A stretch of 64,000 bases of DNA from Agrobacterium tumefaciens (GCF_017726655.1 NZ_CP072309.1:1484501-1548500); one strand, 5' to 3'; numbered from the stretch's first letter, positions 8,853-17,661 are shown. The notes: generated from the sequence alone by a model not told the origin. Numbers and translations are program-made.

Positions 8853-9325
8853 GTAATTTGATGCTGGCAGACGCCCCGAAAAAGATCCGACCGTTTTGCA
8901 TCGTTGCCGTGATTGCGGCGGCTTTCACAGCCTTTCCGCTTGAGGCCTCGGCCGAGACCTTCGAGGTGAAAATGCTGAACCGTGGCGAAAAGGGCCCGAT
9001 GGTATTCGAACCTGATCTTCTCGAAATCGCGCCCGGTGACCGCGTGCGCTTTGTGCCCACCCACAAAAGCCACAACGCCGCGACCATCGACGGCATGGTC
9101 CCGGAAGGTGCCGAAGGTTTCAAGAGCCGGATCAACGATGAGTTCGAGACCAGTTTCGAAAAGCCGGGCTTTTACGGCATAAAATGCTCGCCGCATTACG
9201 GGATGGGCATGGTGATGCTCATCAAGGTTGGCGATGCGGGCTTGCCGCAGAGCTACAGGACAGTGGATGTTCCCGGTCGTGCGAAGCCACGATTGGACGA
9301 TCTTTTCGACCAGGCGGAAAAATGA
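8849..9325 (+). CDS. Pseudoazurin (type I blue copper protein)
   Basis: 158 aa secreted cupredoxin that shuttles single electrons in the periplasm, classically to nitrite or nitrous oxide reductase. A signal peptide ends near ASA|ET (35/36). All four copper ligands are present with the exact pseudoazurin spacing: His75, Cys113, His116 and Met121 (mature 40, 78, 81, 86), within THKSHNA and CSPHYGMGM. The ATG overlaps the ATPase stop (ATGA), so it is the fourth gene of the B12-riboswitch operon. No nitrite, nitric oxide or nitrous oxide reductase gene is in the window; its redox partner is unknown. Confidence 0.93.
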   Translation: MSNLMLADAPKKIRPFCIVAVIAAAFTAFPLEASAETFEVKMLNRGEKGPMVFEPDLLEIAPGDRVRFVPTHKSHNAATIDGMVPEGAEGFKSRINDEFETSFEKPGFYGIKCSPHYGMGMVMLIKVGDAGLPQSYRTVDVPGRAKPRLDDLFDQAEK

Positions 9326-9543
9326 GGTGTAGGCGTCGCAGCTTTCCCCAACCTCATTGCAGAAAGGTTCCCCAGATGGCGTTTTCGGTGCGGTGGATAA
9401 TCCCATCTGACGGCGTGGGGGAGGTGTATGCGCAGTCTGGCGGGTAATTTGTTGTGGTACAAGGCTACAACGAATGCCGTTATCCTTGTGGTAAAGGTCC
9501 GGCCGGGTCGGCGTCGTTGAGCGGTGATCGGCCTGAAGGTCTG

Positions 9544-11421
9544 ATGTCATTGTCGTGCATCGGCGTTTGCCGCGTAGAGGAAAACCAGCCTGTGGGCTTT
9601 CAGAACCACCAGCAGACACCGCCGCAGTCTCTGATGGTGGCGGTTGTCGCGCCGCTTAAGGGCACGTTTCTCGGTGTTGCGCTCATCAGCGGTGTCGTCA
9701 ACATTCTGGCGCTTACGGCGCCGCTCTTTATGTTGCAGATTTATGATCGGGTGCTTGCGAGCGGCAGCGTTCCGACGCTGGTCGGTCTCGGCATTCTCGC
9801 CCTTGGGCTTTATTGTTTCCAGTGTCTGCTCGATATCATTCGCGCCCGCATTCTGATCCGCATCGGCGAAGATTTCGATACGCGTTATGCCGCAAGGGTG
9901 CATGATGCGGTGGTCCGCCTGCCGCTCGTCAGACCTATGCCGGGTGATGGCCTGCAGCCGCTGCGCGATCTCGACAATGTGCGCGGCTTTCTCTCCGGCA
10001 TGGGACCGACCGCTTTTTTCGACCTGCCGTGGATCCCGCTTTATCTCGGGCTGTGTTTTCTGTTCCACGTGTGGATAGGCGTGACGGCGCTTGCCGGTGC
10101 GATACTGCTGGTTTGCCTCACGATCCTCACCATTATTTTCTCTCAGAAGCCCAGCCGTGACACCATGGTGCAAAACATGGTCCGCAACCGGCAGCTCGAA
10201 ACCTCGCGGCGCAATGCTGAAGTCGTACAGGCCATGGGACTCGGCAGACGTCTCGGCCAACGCTGGCAGCACTCCAACGACGCCTATCTCGCTGCCAACC
10301 GCAGCGCGGGCGACGTGGTCAGCGGTCTCGGCAATATCGCGAAATCGCTGAGGGTCGTGCTGCAATCGGCAATTCTTGCTGTCGGGGCGTGGCTCGTCAT
10401 TAAGCAGGAGGCGTCCGCTGGCGTGATGATCGCGAGTTCGATCATGATGGGCAGGGCGCTGGCCCCTGTCGATCTCGCCATTTCGAACTGGAAGTCCCTG
10501 GTGGCCGCGCGGCAGAGCTGGGCGCGGCTGAAAGAGCTTTTCAGCCGCGTGAACGCCGATGGCACCACCATGGCCTTGCCCCGGCCGGAAAAAGAACTGC
10601 TGGTCGAAAACGTCACCATCGTTCCGCCGGGGAAGAGAAAGCCCACCGTCACCGGCCTCGGCTTCAACCTGACCGCTGGCCATGCGCTTGGTGTCATCGG
10701 TCCTTCGGGCTCGGGAAAATCCACACTTGCCCGCGTTCTCGCGGGCGTCTGGACACCGGCGGCGGGGAAGGTGCGGCTGGACGGTGCGAGTTTCGAACAG
10801 TGGGACCGTGAGGCGCTTGGTCGACATATCGGTTACCTTCCGCAAGGTGTGGAGCTGTTCGACGGCACGATCGGTGAGAATATTTCCCGCTTCGAGGATA
10901 GTCCCGACCCCGAGGCAATCATTGCTGCTGCCAGGGCTGCTGGCGCGCATGAGCTGATCCTTCGGTTTGAGAAGGGGTATGACAATGACATCGGCGAGGC
11001 GGGGTCGGCGCTTTCTGCCGGGCAGCGCCAGCGCATAGGCCTCGCCCGGGCTCTTTATGGCGATCCCTTTATCGTGGTGCTGGATGAACCCAATGCGAAC
11101 CTTGATGCGGAAGGCGAGGCCGCCGTGGTCAGTGCCATTTCTTCCGTCAAGACACGGGGCGGCATCGCGGTCGTCGTCGCCCACCGGCCCAGCGCCATCG
11201 GCGCCGTCGATTTCGTCCTGATGTTGGAAGAGGGGCAGATGAGAGCTCTTGGCCCATGCGACGAGGTCCTTTCGAAGGTGCTGCGCCGTCCAAGAGGTCA
11301 GGCAGGCAAAGGATTTACTGCATCCGCTCAGACAATCTCACCGCTTCGCGTCGTTGCCAATGCGCAGCCTAAAACGCCAGCGCTTGAAGGGAGTGGAAGG
11401 GATGCGGATGACGAAGCATAA
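9544..11421 (+). CDS. Type I secretion system permease/ATPase (PrsD/HlyB family)
   Basis: 625 aa inner-membrane ABC exporter. An N-terminal membrane domain of about 300 residues (helices starting LGVALISGVVNILALTAPLFMLQIYDRVL, typical of PrtD/PrsD proteins) is followed by a nucleotide-binding domain with Walker A GPSGSGKST (about 413), signature LSAGQRQRIGLARAL and Walker B FIVVLDEPNANLD. There is no N-terminal C39 peptidase. The ATG at 9544 has GAAGGT upstream. It overlaps the membrane-fusion gene by 20 bp. Family exporters secrete RTX-like proteins with a C-terminal signal, such as rhizobial glycanases; no such substrate and no outer-membrane TolC gene is next to it. Confidence 0.9.
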   Translation: MSLSCIGVCRVEENQPVGFQNHQQTPPQSLMVAVVAPLKGTFLGVALISGVVNILALTAPLFMLQIYDRVLASGSVPTLVGLGILALGLYCFQCLLDIIRARILIRIGEDFDTRYAARVHDAVVRLPLVRPMPGDGLQPLRDLDNVRGFLSGMGPTAFFDLPWIPLYLGLCFLFHVWIGVTALAGAILLVCLTILTIIFSQKPSRDTMVQNMVRNRQLETSRRNAEVVQAMGLGRRLGQRWQHSNDAYLAANRSAGDVVSGLGNIAKSLRVVLQSAILAVGAWLVIKQEASAGVMIASSIMMGRALAPVDLAISNWKSLVAARQSWARLKELFSRVNADGTTMALPRPEKELLVENVTIVPPGKRKPTVTGLGFNLTAGHALGVIGPSGSGKSTLARVLAGVWTPAAGKVRLDGASFEQWDREALGRHIGYLPQGVELFDGTIGENISRFEDSPDPEAIIAAARAAGAHELILRFEKGYDNDIGEAGSALSAGQRQRIGLARALYGDPFIVVLDEPNANLDAEGEAAVVSAISSVKTRGGIAVVVAHRPSAIGAVDFVLMLEEGQMRALGPCDEVLSKVLRRPRGQAGKGFTASAQTISPLRVVANAQPKTPALEGSGRDADDEA

Positions 11422-12721
11422 TCTGCACTCTCCTTTATCTCGCTCCATCCGAAAACACCTTGTCGTCGGCCTCGTGGCAGGCGTCGCGCTGTTGGGCGTC
11501 GTGGCGGGATGGGCGGCGACGACAAATCTTGCCGGGGCTGTGGTCGCGTCCGGTCATCTTGTCGTGGATAGCTATCCCAAGAAGGTGCAGCACCCGAGCG
11601 GCGGTGTCGTCGGCGAAATTCTGGTAAACGAGGGTGACAGGGTCAAAACGGGTGACGTCGTCATTCGCCTCGACGCTACTCAGAGCCGCGCCAGTCTTTC
11701 GATCGTCAGCAAACGTCTGGATGAGTTGACGGCGCGCATGGCGAGGCTGGAGGCGGAGCGCGACGATTTACCGGCGCTCATCTTTCCACAGGTGCTGATG
11801 ATGCGGAAAGATCAGCCGGATGTCGCCTCAGCCATGCGTAGCGAGACCAAGCTGTTCGAGTTCCGCAAATCGTATCGGGAAGGGCGCAAGGCGCAGCTTT
11901 ACGAACGCATCACTCAGTTCGAACATGAGATCGAAGGCCTGAAGGCGCAGGAAGTCGCATATGAGAATGGCCTTGCCCTGCTGCAGGCTGAAATCGCCTC
12001 GCAGAAATCCCTGCGCGAACAGGGCGTCGTTTCGGTGCAGCGGCTGAACACTTTGCAGACACAGGCGGCGACGTTCGGTGGCGAACGTGGGGAAAAAATC
12101 GCCTATCAGGCACAGACCGCCGGCCGTATCACCGAGACAAAACTCCAGATATTGCAGATCGATCAGGAGCTGCGCACTGAGGTCGGCCGGGAGTTGCGCG
12201 AGATACAGGCCCAGATGGGTGAGTTTGTCGAGCGCAAGGTCGCCGCCGAGGACCAGTTGAAGCGCATCGATATCGTCGCGCCGCAGTCCGGGTTCGTTCA
12301 TGAAATGGCGGTTCATACCGTGGGTGGCGTGGTGACGCCTGCTGAACCCATCATGCTTATCGTCCCAGATGATGATCAACTTGCGCTCGAAGTTCAGATT
12401 GCGCCCAAGGATATTGACCAATTGCAGGTGGGGCAAAGGGCGATGGTGCGACTTACCGCCTTCAATCAGCGGGTTACACCGGAACTGGAAGGCCACGTGA
12501 GCCGCATCGCGGCGGATGTAACAATAGATCAGCGCAGCGGCCTCTCCTATTATCTGGCGCGCATTTCCCTTGCCGCATCCGAGAGGGAAAGCCTCAACAA
12601 GGCGACACTGCTGCCGGGCATGCCGGCTGAAGTCTTCATCCAGACAAGCGAAAGAACCGCGCTCTCCTATATCGCCAAACCGCTGATGGACCAGATCAGT
12701 CGCGCTTTCCGGGAGGAGTAG
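11402..12721 (+). CDS. Type I secretion membrane-fusion protein (HlyD/PrsE family)
   Basis: 439 aa adaptor linking the ABC exporter to TolC. One N-terminal membrane segment (about residues 20-42, VVGLVAGVALLGVVAGWA) is followed by a lipoyl-like half (VVASGHLVVDSYPKKVQHPSGGVVGEILVNEGDRVKTGD), a long coiled-coil arm (about 95-270) and the closing lipoyl/beta-barrel region with IVAPQSGFVH. Two start codons, 11402 and 11408, are possible behind AAGGGAG/GGAAGGG; the first is given. Its start lies inside the end of the ATPase gene, which implies coupled translation. Confidence 0.88.
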   Translation: MRMTKHNLHSPLSRSIRKHLVVGLVAGVALLGVVAGWAATTNLAGAVVASGHLVVDSYPKKVQHPSGGVVGEILVNEGDRVKTGDVVIRLDATQSRASLSIVSKRLDELTARMARLEAERDDLPALIFPQVLMMRKDQPDVASAMRSETKLFEFRKSYREGRKAQLYERITQFEHEIEGLKAQEVAYENGLALLQAEIASQKSLREQGVVSVQRLNTLQTQAATFGGERGEKIAYQAQTAGRITETKLQILQIDQELRTEVGRELREIQAQMGEFVERKVAAEDQLKRIDIVAPQSGFVHEMAVHTVGGVVTPAEPIMLIVPDDDQLALEVQIAPKDIDQLQVGQRAMVRLTAFNQRVTPELEGHVSRIAADVTIDQRSGLSYYLARISLAASERESLNKATLLPGMPAEVFIQTSERTALSYIAKPLMDQISRAFREE

Positions 12722-12736
12722 CGGTCCGAGTGCGTA

Positions 12737-13657
12737 TTATCCGGCGTCCCCGAAGCGGAAGCCGGGGAAGCCTTTCTTTTCCGTCGGAATCATCCAGACA
12801 CCGCCCGAAAACGGCGCTGTTTTCAGCCGGTCCTCTGACATGTTGTGGCGGTGTGATGTCAGGAAAAGGATGTCGAAGTCGGGGCCCCCGAAACACGGCA
12901 TGGTGGGATGTGGAACAGGAACGGCGAGTGCCACCCCATGCCCGGCGTCAGGTCCGAAAACGTTGAGCAAGCCGGCGGAAACGCCAGCGCTGTAATAGGT
13001 GCCGCTGCTATCGAGGCAGCCGCCATCGGGCCTTCCGGTTTCTTCGGTCATCTCCGCCACCAGCACGCCTTCGTCAAACGTGCCGTTGCCCCTGTCAAAC
13101 CTGCGACGGCGTATCCATTTCTGGACGGAGTCACTCTGCCACATGATTGATCCGTCCGGGGAAAAGGCGAGGCCGTTCGGGCAGGTCAGCCCCGTCTGCA
13201 TGCGCTCCGCGCTCTTTTCGGTGATCCGCCAGAGCTCGCCATGCGGTTTCATGTCGGGAAGCGGCACATTGTGCATGGTTCCCACCCAGAAGGCGCCGTC
13301 TGGTCCAATCCGTCCATCATTTAACCGGCATGGGATGCCTTCCGGTGCGGGGATGGAATGAAGGAGGCGCATCGCGCCGTTTTCGGGATCAAGGATGACA
13401 ATATCCATGCCGCAGGCAACGACCAGATCGCCGTTTTCACAAAGTCCCAGGCTCGATACAGTGTGAGGAAACGACCATTCGCGGTAGCGGCCAGGCTCAA
13501 GGGCGGCAGACCGCACTGTCTTGCCGAGAATATCGCACCAAAAAAGCACCTGCCGCCGTTCGTCCCAGACGGGGGATTCGGCGAGCGTGCTCATCGTGTC
13601 GCACAGAAGTTTTGCCTGCGACATGGCAATCGCTTGACCGGCCAATTGGGTATTCAT
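12737..13657 (-). CDS. SMP-30/gluconolactonase family sugar lactonase
   Basis: 306 aa six-bladed beta-propeller of the SMP-30/LRE family, which opens sugar-acid lactones using a divalent metal. Seen are ESPVWDERRQVLFWCDI with the metal glutamate, the RLNDGRIGPDGAFWVGT motif with metal asparagine/aspartate, and CPNGLAFSPDGSIMWQSDS. ATG at 13657 is chosen; a TTG at 13675 and an ATG at 13624 are alternatives, none with a strong ribosome site. It is the second gene of a minus-strand unit behind the GntR regulator, 33 bp downstream of it. In context it probably hydrolyses the lactone made by one of the neighbouring dehydrogenases. Confidence 0.82.
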   Translation of the reverse strand: MNTQLAGQAIAMSQAKLLCDTMSTLAESPVWDERRQVLFWCDILGKTVRSAALEPGRYREWSFPHTVSSLGLCENGDLVVACGMDIVILDPENGAMRLLHSIPAPEGIPCRLNDGRIGPDGAFWVGTMHNVPLPDMKPHGELWRITEKSAERMQTGLTCPNGLAFSPDGSIMWQSDSVQKWIRRRRFDRGNGTFDEGVLVAEMTEETGRPDGGCLDSSGTYYSAGVSAGLLNVFGPDAGHGVALAVPVPHPTMPCFGGPDFDILFLTSHRHNMSEDRLKTAPFSGGVWMIPTEKKGFPGFRFGDAG

Positions 13658-13690
13658 GATGTTCGAACCATTCAAAGAGATGCTGCAGAC

Positions 13691-14404
13691 TTACTCGAAA
13701 TAATCTTGATGGTTTTCGAAGACCTGCGAGAGAATGCCGAGGACGCGCCTCAGGTGCTTTTGCAAATTATCAGTCGCGCGGGCCTCGTCACCCGCCCTGA
13801 TGGCGTCATAAACCGCTTCATGTTCGGAAAGCAGCCTAGCCATATGCGCCTCGTCGGTGATGGCGAGGGCGCGCAGGCGATCCAGCCCTGCCTTTTCGCG
13901 GATTAGCAACGACTCCAGTCTTTCCAGACCGGTTGCGGCGGCTAGAGCGCTATGAAACTGGTCGTCATGGATGCGGAACGCCTTTCTGTCGCCGTTATGC
14001 ATCGCCGCCCGCTGGCCATTCAGCGCATGCTCTATCTCCTGCTCGGCCTCGGGTGTCAGGCCCATCTGGCAAAGCCTGCGCACGGCCGCGACCTCAAGCG
14101 CTTCGCGGATGAATTGCGCGCTGCGGATGTTTTTTTCCGATAGGCGCGAAACATAGGTGCCGCGGCTTGGAAGGGTGACGATCAGGCCGTCGTCGCGCAG
14201 GCGGCTCAGCGCCTCGCGCACCGGCGTGCGGCTGGAGTTGAAGGATTGCCCGATCTCGTTTTCCGAGACGGCCTGGCCGGGAAAAAGCTCCCGCGACAGG
14301 ATTGCCGATTTCAGCGCGGAGTAAATCTGGTCCACCACCGGACGGTTGAGGTCCAGTCGCTCCATTGTCGGCACGGAGCCGCCTGTCACGGGAATTTTCG
14401 GCAT
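13691..14404 (-). CDS. GntR family (FadR subfamily) transcriptional regulator
   Basis: 237 aa. An N-terminal winged helix (residues about 20-85, with the family segment SENEIGQSFNSSRTPVREALSRL) binds DNA and a C-terminal all-helical FCD domain (about 95-225) senses a sugar acid or related ligand. GGAGGG lies just before the ATG at 14404. It is divergent from the oxidoreductase/transporter operon and its presumed operators, two CCGGYATACCGG palindromes, sit in the shared 103-bp promoter region, so it is the likely local repressor of both directions. Confidence 0.88.
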   Translation of the reverse strand: MPKIPVTGGSVPTMERLDLNRPVVDQIYSALKSAILSRELFPGQAVSENEIGQSFNSSRTPVREALSRLRDDGLIVTLPSRGTYVSRLSEKNIRSAQFIREALEVAAVRRLCQMGLTPEAEQEIEHALNGQRAAMHNGDRKAFRIHDDQFHSALAAATGLERLESLLIREKAGLDRLRALAITDEAHMARLLSEHEAVYDAIRAGDEARATDNLQKHLRRVLGILSQVFENHQDYFE

Positions 14405-14426
14405 TGACCCTCCAGCGTTTTCAAAA

Positions 14427-14474
14427 CCGGTATACCGGAACACAAGCCTGTTGACAACCGGCATACCGGTATGC
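14427..14474. promoter_or_regulatory. Tandem palindromic operator for the GntR regulator
   Basis: CCGGTATACCGG is a perfect 12-bp palindrome at 14427-14438. CCGGCATACCGG, one base different, recurs at 14458-14469, and it overlaps a second perfect 14-bp palindrome GCATACCGGTATGC at 14461-14474. The two 12-mers start exactly 31 bp apart, about three helical turns, so dimers would bind the same face. GTAT/ATAC half-sites suit GntR-type repressors. Confidence 0.75.
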
Positions 14475-14479
14475 AAATG
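14451..14479 (+). promoter_or_regulatory. Probable promoter of the rightward catabolic operon
   Basis: A perfect -35 hexamer TTGACA lies at 14451-14456. The -10 region expected near 14474-14479 is poor (CAAATG). The element is interleaved with the second operator copy, so bound repressor would block it. Ribosome site AAGGAGG follows at about 14493. Confidence 0.5.
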
Positions 14480-14507
14480 ATCGCGCATTGGGAAGGAGGC
14501 TCCCGAA

Positions 14508-15560
14508 ATGCAAAATATCAAGACCTGTGTCATCGTTGGCGCCGGAATGGTCGCGAAGACGCATGTGCTCGCCTGCGCGGCAAGCCCTGAAAAAATTCGT
14601 CTGAAAGGCATTGTCGATGGCGGTTCCGGCCGCGCCAGGGCTCTGGCCGCCGAAGCGTCGAAACATACCGGACACGATGTCATCGTTTATTCCTCGGTCG
14701 AGGAAGCGGCCCGTGACGCGGATATCGATTTCGCCATCATCGCAACGCCGCCCAATGCCCGCATCGATATCGTTGGGCAGCTCGCGAAGGCCGGCAAGCA
14801 CATTCTGATGGAGAAGCCCGTCGCTCGCAACACGCAGGAAGCAGATGGTCTCGTCGCCTTGTGTCGCGAAGCGGGTGTCACGCTCGGCATCATCTTCCAG
14901 CACCGCATGCGGGCTGCCTCGCAAAAGGCGCGTGATCTCGTTGACGGCGGCACGCTCGGCACGCTGGGCCTCTGCGAAATCTCCGTGCCTTGGTGGCGCG
15001 CGCAGTCCTACTATGACGAACCGGGCCGCGGCACGCTGGCGCGCGATGGCGGCGGGGTTCTGATCTCCCAGGCAATCCATACGATCGATCTTGCCTTGAG
15101 CCTGACGGGGCCGGTCGCCCGTGTTCAGGCCATGGCTGCGACGACGCGTTTCCACCGCATGGAAACCGAAGATTATGTCTCTGCCGGCCTGCGGTTCAAG
15201 AATGGCGCTGTCGGTTCGCTGGTGGCGAGCACGGCAAGTTTCCCCGGCGCGGCGGAATCGATCCTGCTGCATTTCGATAATGCCAGCCTGCGGCTCGCCT
15301 CCGGCCTGCTGCATGTCGACTGGCGCGACGGGCGGCAGGAAACTTTTGGCGGCGCAGCCGCTGGCACGGGCGGCGGCGCCGACCCGATGGCTTTCACACA
15401 TGAATGGCATCAGGGCGTCTTCGATGATTTCGCGGACGCCATCTCTTCAGGACGCCCGCCGGTCGTCACCGGTGAAGCGGCTCTTTTGTCTCACAGATTG
15501 ATCGACGCGATCATCAACTCGGCCGACACCGGCAAGGAAGTGGAACTGCAGGATGAGTAA
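14508..15560 (+). CDS. Gfo/Idh/MocA family oxidoreductase (first of three)
   Basis: 350 aa NAD(P)-dependent dehydrogenase of the glucose-fructose/inositol dehydrogenase family. Rossmann start VIVGAGMVAKTH, the cofactor loop ATPPNAR, and the catalytic lysine motif HILMEKPVARN (EKP at about residues 103-105) are present; the C-terminal substrate domain contains GGGVLISQAIHTIDLALSL with the family histidine/aspartate pair. AAGGAGG precedes the ATG. It is the first gene of the rightward operon and overlaps the next gene by 8 bp. Members oxidise ring hydroxyls of sugars, inositols or glycosides; the substrate is not evident. Confidence 0.85.
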   Translation: MQNIKTCVIVGAGMVAKTHVLACAASPEKIRLKGIVDGGSGRARALAAEASKHTGHDVIVYSSVEEAARDADIDFAIIATPPNARIDIVGQLAKAGKHILMEKPVARNTQEADGLVALCREAGVTLGIIFQHRMRAASQKARDLVDGGTLGTLGLCEISVPWWRAQSYYDEPGRGTLARDGGGVLISQAIHTIDLALSLTGPVARVQAMAATTRFHRMETEDYVSAGLRFKNGAVGSLVASTASFPGAAESILLHFDNASLRLASGLLHVDWRDGRQETFGGAAAGTGGGADPMAFTHEWHQGVFDDFADAISSGRPPVVTGEAALLSHRLIDAIINSADTGKEVELQDE

Positions 15561-16569
15561 AGCAATCAAGTTCGTCGCTCTCGGGATTGAGCATCGGCAC
15601 ATTTTCGGCATGGCCCAGAATCTGATGGACGCCGGCGCGGAATTTGCCGGCTGGTGGACAGAGGGCGAGCCCGACGTCGTGGAAGGCTTCGTCAAACGCT
15701 TTCCAGATGTGCCGCGCGCGGCAACGAAAGCGGCCCTCCTTGCTGACGGCTCCATCGATCTGGTCGTGATCGCCGATATCCCGTCAAAGCGTGCCGATCT
15801 CGCGATCGCCGCCATGGAAGCCGGCAAGGATGTCATGTCCGACAAGCCCGGCTGCACCACCTTCGAACAGCTAGATCGCTTGCGCCAGACCGTGGCGAAG
15901 ACCAAGCGCATCTGGACGATCGATTTCTCTGAGCGCTTCGAAGTGCCGAGCGTTACCAAGGCCGCTGAACTCGTCGCCCAGGGCGCCATCGGTCGCGTCA
16001 TCCAGACGGTTGGCCTCGGCCCGCACCGCCTCAACCGCCAGATCCGCCCGAAGTGGTTCTTCGAGCGCGAAGCTTACGGCGGCATCATCACCGATATTGC
16101 CAGCCACCAGATCGACCAGTTCATGTTCTTCACCGGCTCGACCGAGGTTGAGGTCGTGTCCGCCACCGTTGCCAATTACGCCAACCCCGGCGATCCCGGC
16201 CTGCAGGATTTCGGCGAAGTCGTTCTGCGCGGCGACAAGGGTCACGGTTATATTCGCGTCGACTGGTACACGCCGGATGCCCTGCCGACCTGGGGCGATG
16301 GCCGTCTGACCATTCTCGGTACCGAGGGCTACATCGAACTGCGCAAATATGTGGATGTGGGTAATACCGAAGGCACGGACCGCCTCGTCCTCGTCAATGG
16401 CGATCGCTGCGAGTATATTGATGCTTCCGGCGCTGGCTTGCCCTATTTCGCCCGCATCTGCGACGACATCCGCAACCGTACGGAAACGGCGATGACGCAG
16501 GAGCATGTCTTCAAGGTCTGCGACCTCTCGCTGCAGGCGCAGGCAAAGGCCGAGGGAGCTTCGAAATGA
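15553..16569 (+). CDS. Gfo/Idh/MocA family oxidoreductase (second of three)
   Basis: 338 aa. N-terminal FVALGIEHRHIFGMAQN departs from the usual GxGxxG pattern: the glycine-rich turn is GIEHRH. The position equivalent to the EKP lysine is conserved as MSDKPGCTTFEQ (DKP). The C-terminal domain has YGGIITDIASHQIDQFMFFTG, with the family aspartate and histidine. It overlaps genes on both sides (8 and 4 bp), so the three oxidoreductases are made together. The atypical nucleotide loop might change cofactor preference or activity; I cannot tell which. Confidence 0.82.
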   Translation: MSKAIKFVALGIEHRHIFGMAQNLMDAGAEFAGWWTEGEPDVVEGFVKRFPDVPRAATKAALLADGSIDLVVIADIPSKRADLAIAAMEAGKDVMSDKPGCTTFEQLDRLRQTVAKTKRIWTIDFSERFEVPSVTKAAELVAQGAIGRVIQTVGLGPHRLNRQIRPKWFFEREAYGGIITDIASHQIDQFMFFTGSTEVEVVSATVANYANPGDPGLQDFGEVVLRGDKGHGYIRVDWYTPDALPTWGDGRLTILGTEGYIELRKYVDVGNTEGTDRLVLVNGDRCEYIDASGAGLPYFARICDDIRNRTETAMTQEHVFKVCDLSLQAQAKAEGASK

Positions 16570-17639
16570 TCGGTGTCGCCATTATTGGCGCCGGCATCGG
16601 CGCAGAGCACCTGAAAGGGTACCGGGCACTTCCCAATCGCTTCGCCGTCAGGGCGATCTGCGATCTTGATCTGGAACGTGCCCGCTCGGTCGCTGGCGAT
16701 GATTCCTCCATTCGCGTGACCACTGATCTCGATGAGGTCCTGGCCGATGAGAGCATTCAGCTCATCGACGTCTGCCTGCCGCCCCATCTGCATTTTCCGG
16801 TGACGCTGAAGGCGCATGCAGCGGGTAAGGACGTTGTCTGCGAAAAGCCGCTTGTCCGCTCCCTCGAAGAGGCGAATGCGCTGATCGATTCCGTCAAGAA
16901 GACGGGTCGCGGTGTCTTTCCCGTGTTCCAGTACCGGTTCGGGCAGGCCATGCGGCAGCTACGCGCGCTGATTGATGCCGGTCTTGCCGGAAAGGCCTTC
17001 GTCGCTAGCTCGGAAGTTCACTGGAACCGTGGCGCGAGCTACTACGACATTCCCTGGCGCGGCACCTGGAAGGGTGAGTGCGGCGGTGCGATCCTCGGTC
17101 ACGCCATCCATGCCCATGATCTGCTCTGCTACGTCCTGGGCCCGGTCGAGGAAGTTTTTGCCATGGCCGATACGCGGGTCAATCCAATCGAAACCGAAGA
17201 CAGCGCCGCGCTCAGCTTCCGCATGAAAAACGGTGCGCTGGCAACCAGCTCGGTCACGCTTGGCGCGGCCAATGACACGTCCCGCCTGCGGTTCTGCTTC
17301 GAAGGTTTTACGGCTGAAAGCGGCACCTTGCCCTATCGCCCGGCCGAAGATACCTGGCGCTTCATCGCCCGCGCGCCGACCACGCAGGATCAGATTGACG
17401 CGGTTCTGGCGACGGTCGCTGATGGTCAAAACGGCTTTGCCGGTTTTGTCGAAGCCATTGCCGATGCGATGGAAGGACGCGGCGGCAAGGAAGTGACTGT
17501 CAATGACGGCCTGCAGTCCATCGAACTCGTGACGGCCATCTACCGGTCGGTGCGCGAAGGGAAACCTGTTCGTCTGTCCGATGCCGCAGAGGGCGAGTGG
17601 ATTAAGGGTTGGGCTCCGAGCGCATCCGCCAAAGCATAA
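16566..17639 (+). CDS. Gfo/Idh/MocA family oxidoreductase (third of three)
   Basis: 357 aa dehydrogenase with a canonical Rossmann motif GVAIIGAGIGAEH, DVCLPPHLH after the cofactor strand, and the catalytic VVCEKPLVRS (EKP). The C-terminal half has GGAILGHAIHAHDLLCYVLG with paired histidines and aspartate. The ATG overlaps the previous stop as ATGA. Twenty-two bases separate it from the binding-protein gene, linking sugar oxidation to uptake. Closest in style to MocA/inositol-2-dehydrogenase-like enzymes. Confidence 0.85.
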   Translation: MIGVAIIGAGIGAEHLKGYRALPNRFAVRAICDLDLERARSVAGDDSSIRVTTDLDEVLADESIQLIDVCLPPHLHFPVTLKAHAAGKDVVCEKPLVRSLEEANALIDSVKKTGRGVFPVFQYRFGQAMRQLRALIDAGLAGKAFVASSEVHWNRGASYYDIPWRGTWKGECGGAILGHAIHAHDLLCYVLGPVEEVFAMADTRVNPIETEDSAALSFRMKNGALATSSVTLGAANDTSRLRFCFEGFTAESGTLPYRPAEDTWRFIARAPTTQDQIDAVLATVADGQNGFAGFVEAIADAMEGRGGKEVTVNDGLQSIELVTAIYRSVREGKPVRLSDAAEGEWIKGWAPSASAKA

Positions 17640-17661
17640 TCATCTAACGGGAGGAAACCAG

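Noticed and set aside
9547..11184. 545-codon open frame opposite the type I secretion ATPase
   Set aside because: The plus-strand frame has all ABC motifs; the minus frame is rich in Arg/His/Asp with no recognisable domain.
14508..17639. Three oxidoreductases as a recent tandem duplication
   Set aside because: The three proteins differ strongly in their Rossmann and C-terminal motifs, so they are separate subfamilies, not fresh copies.
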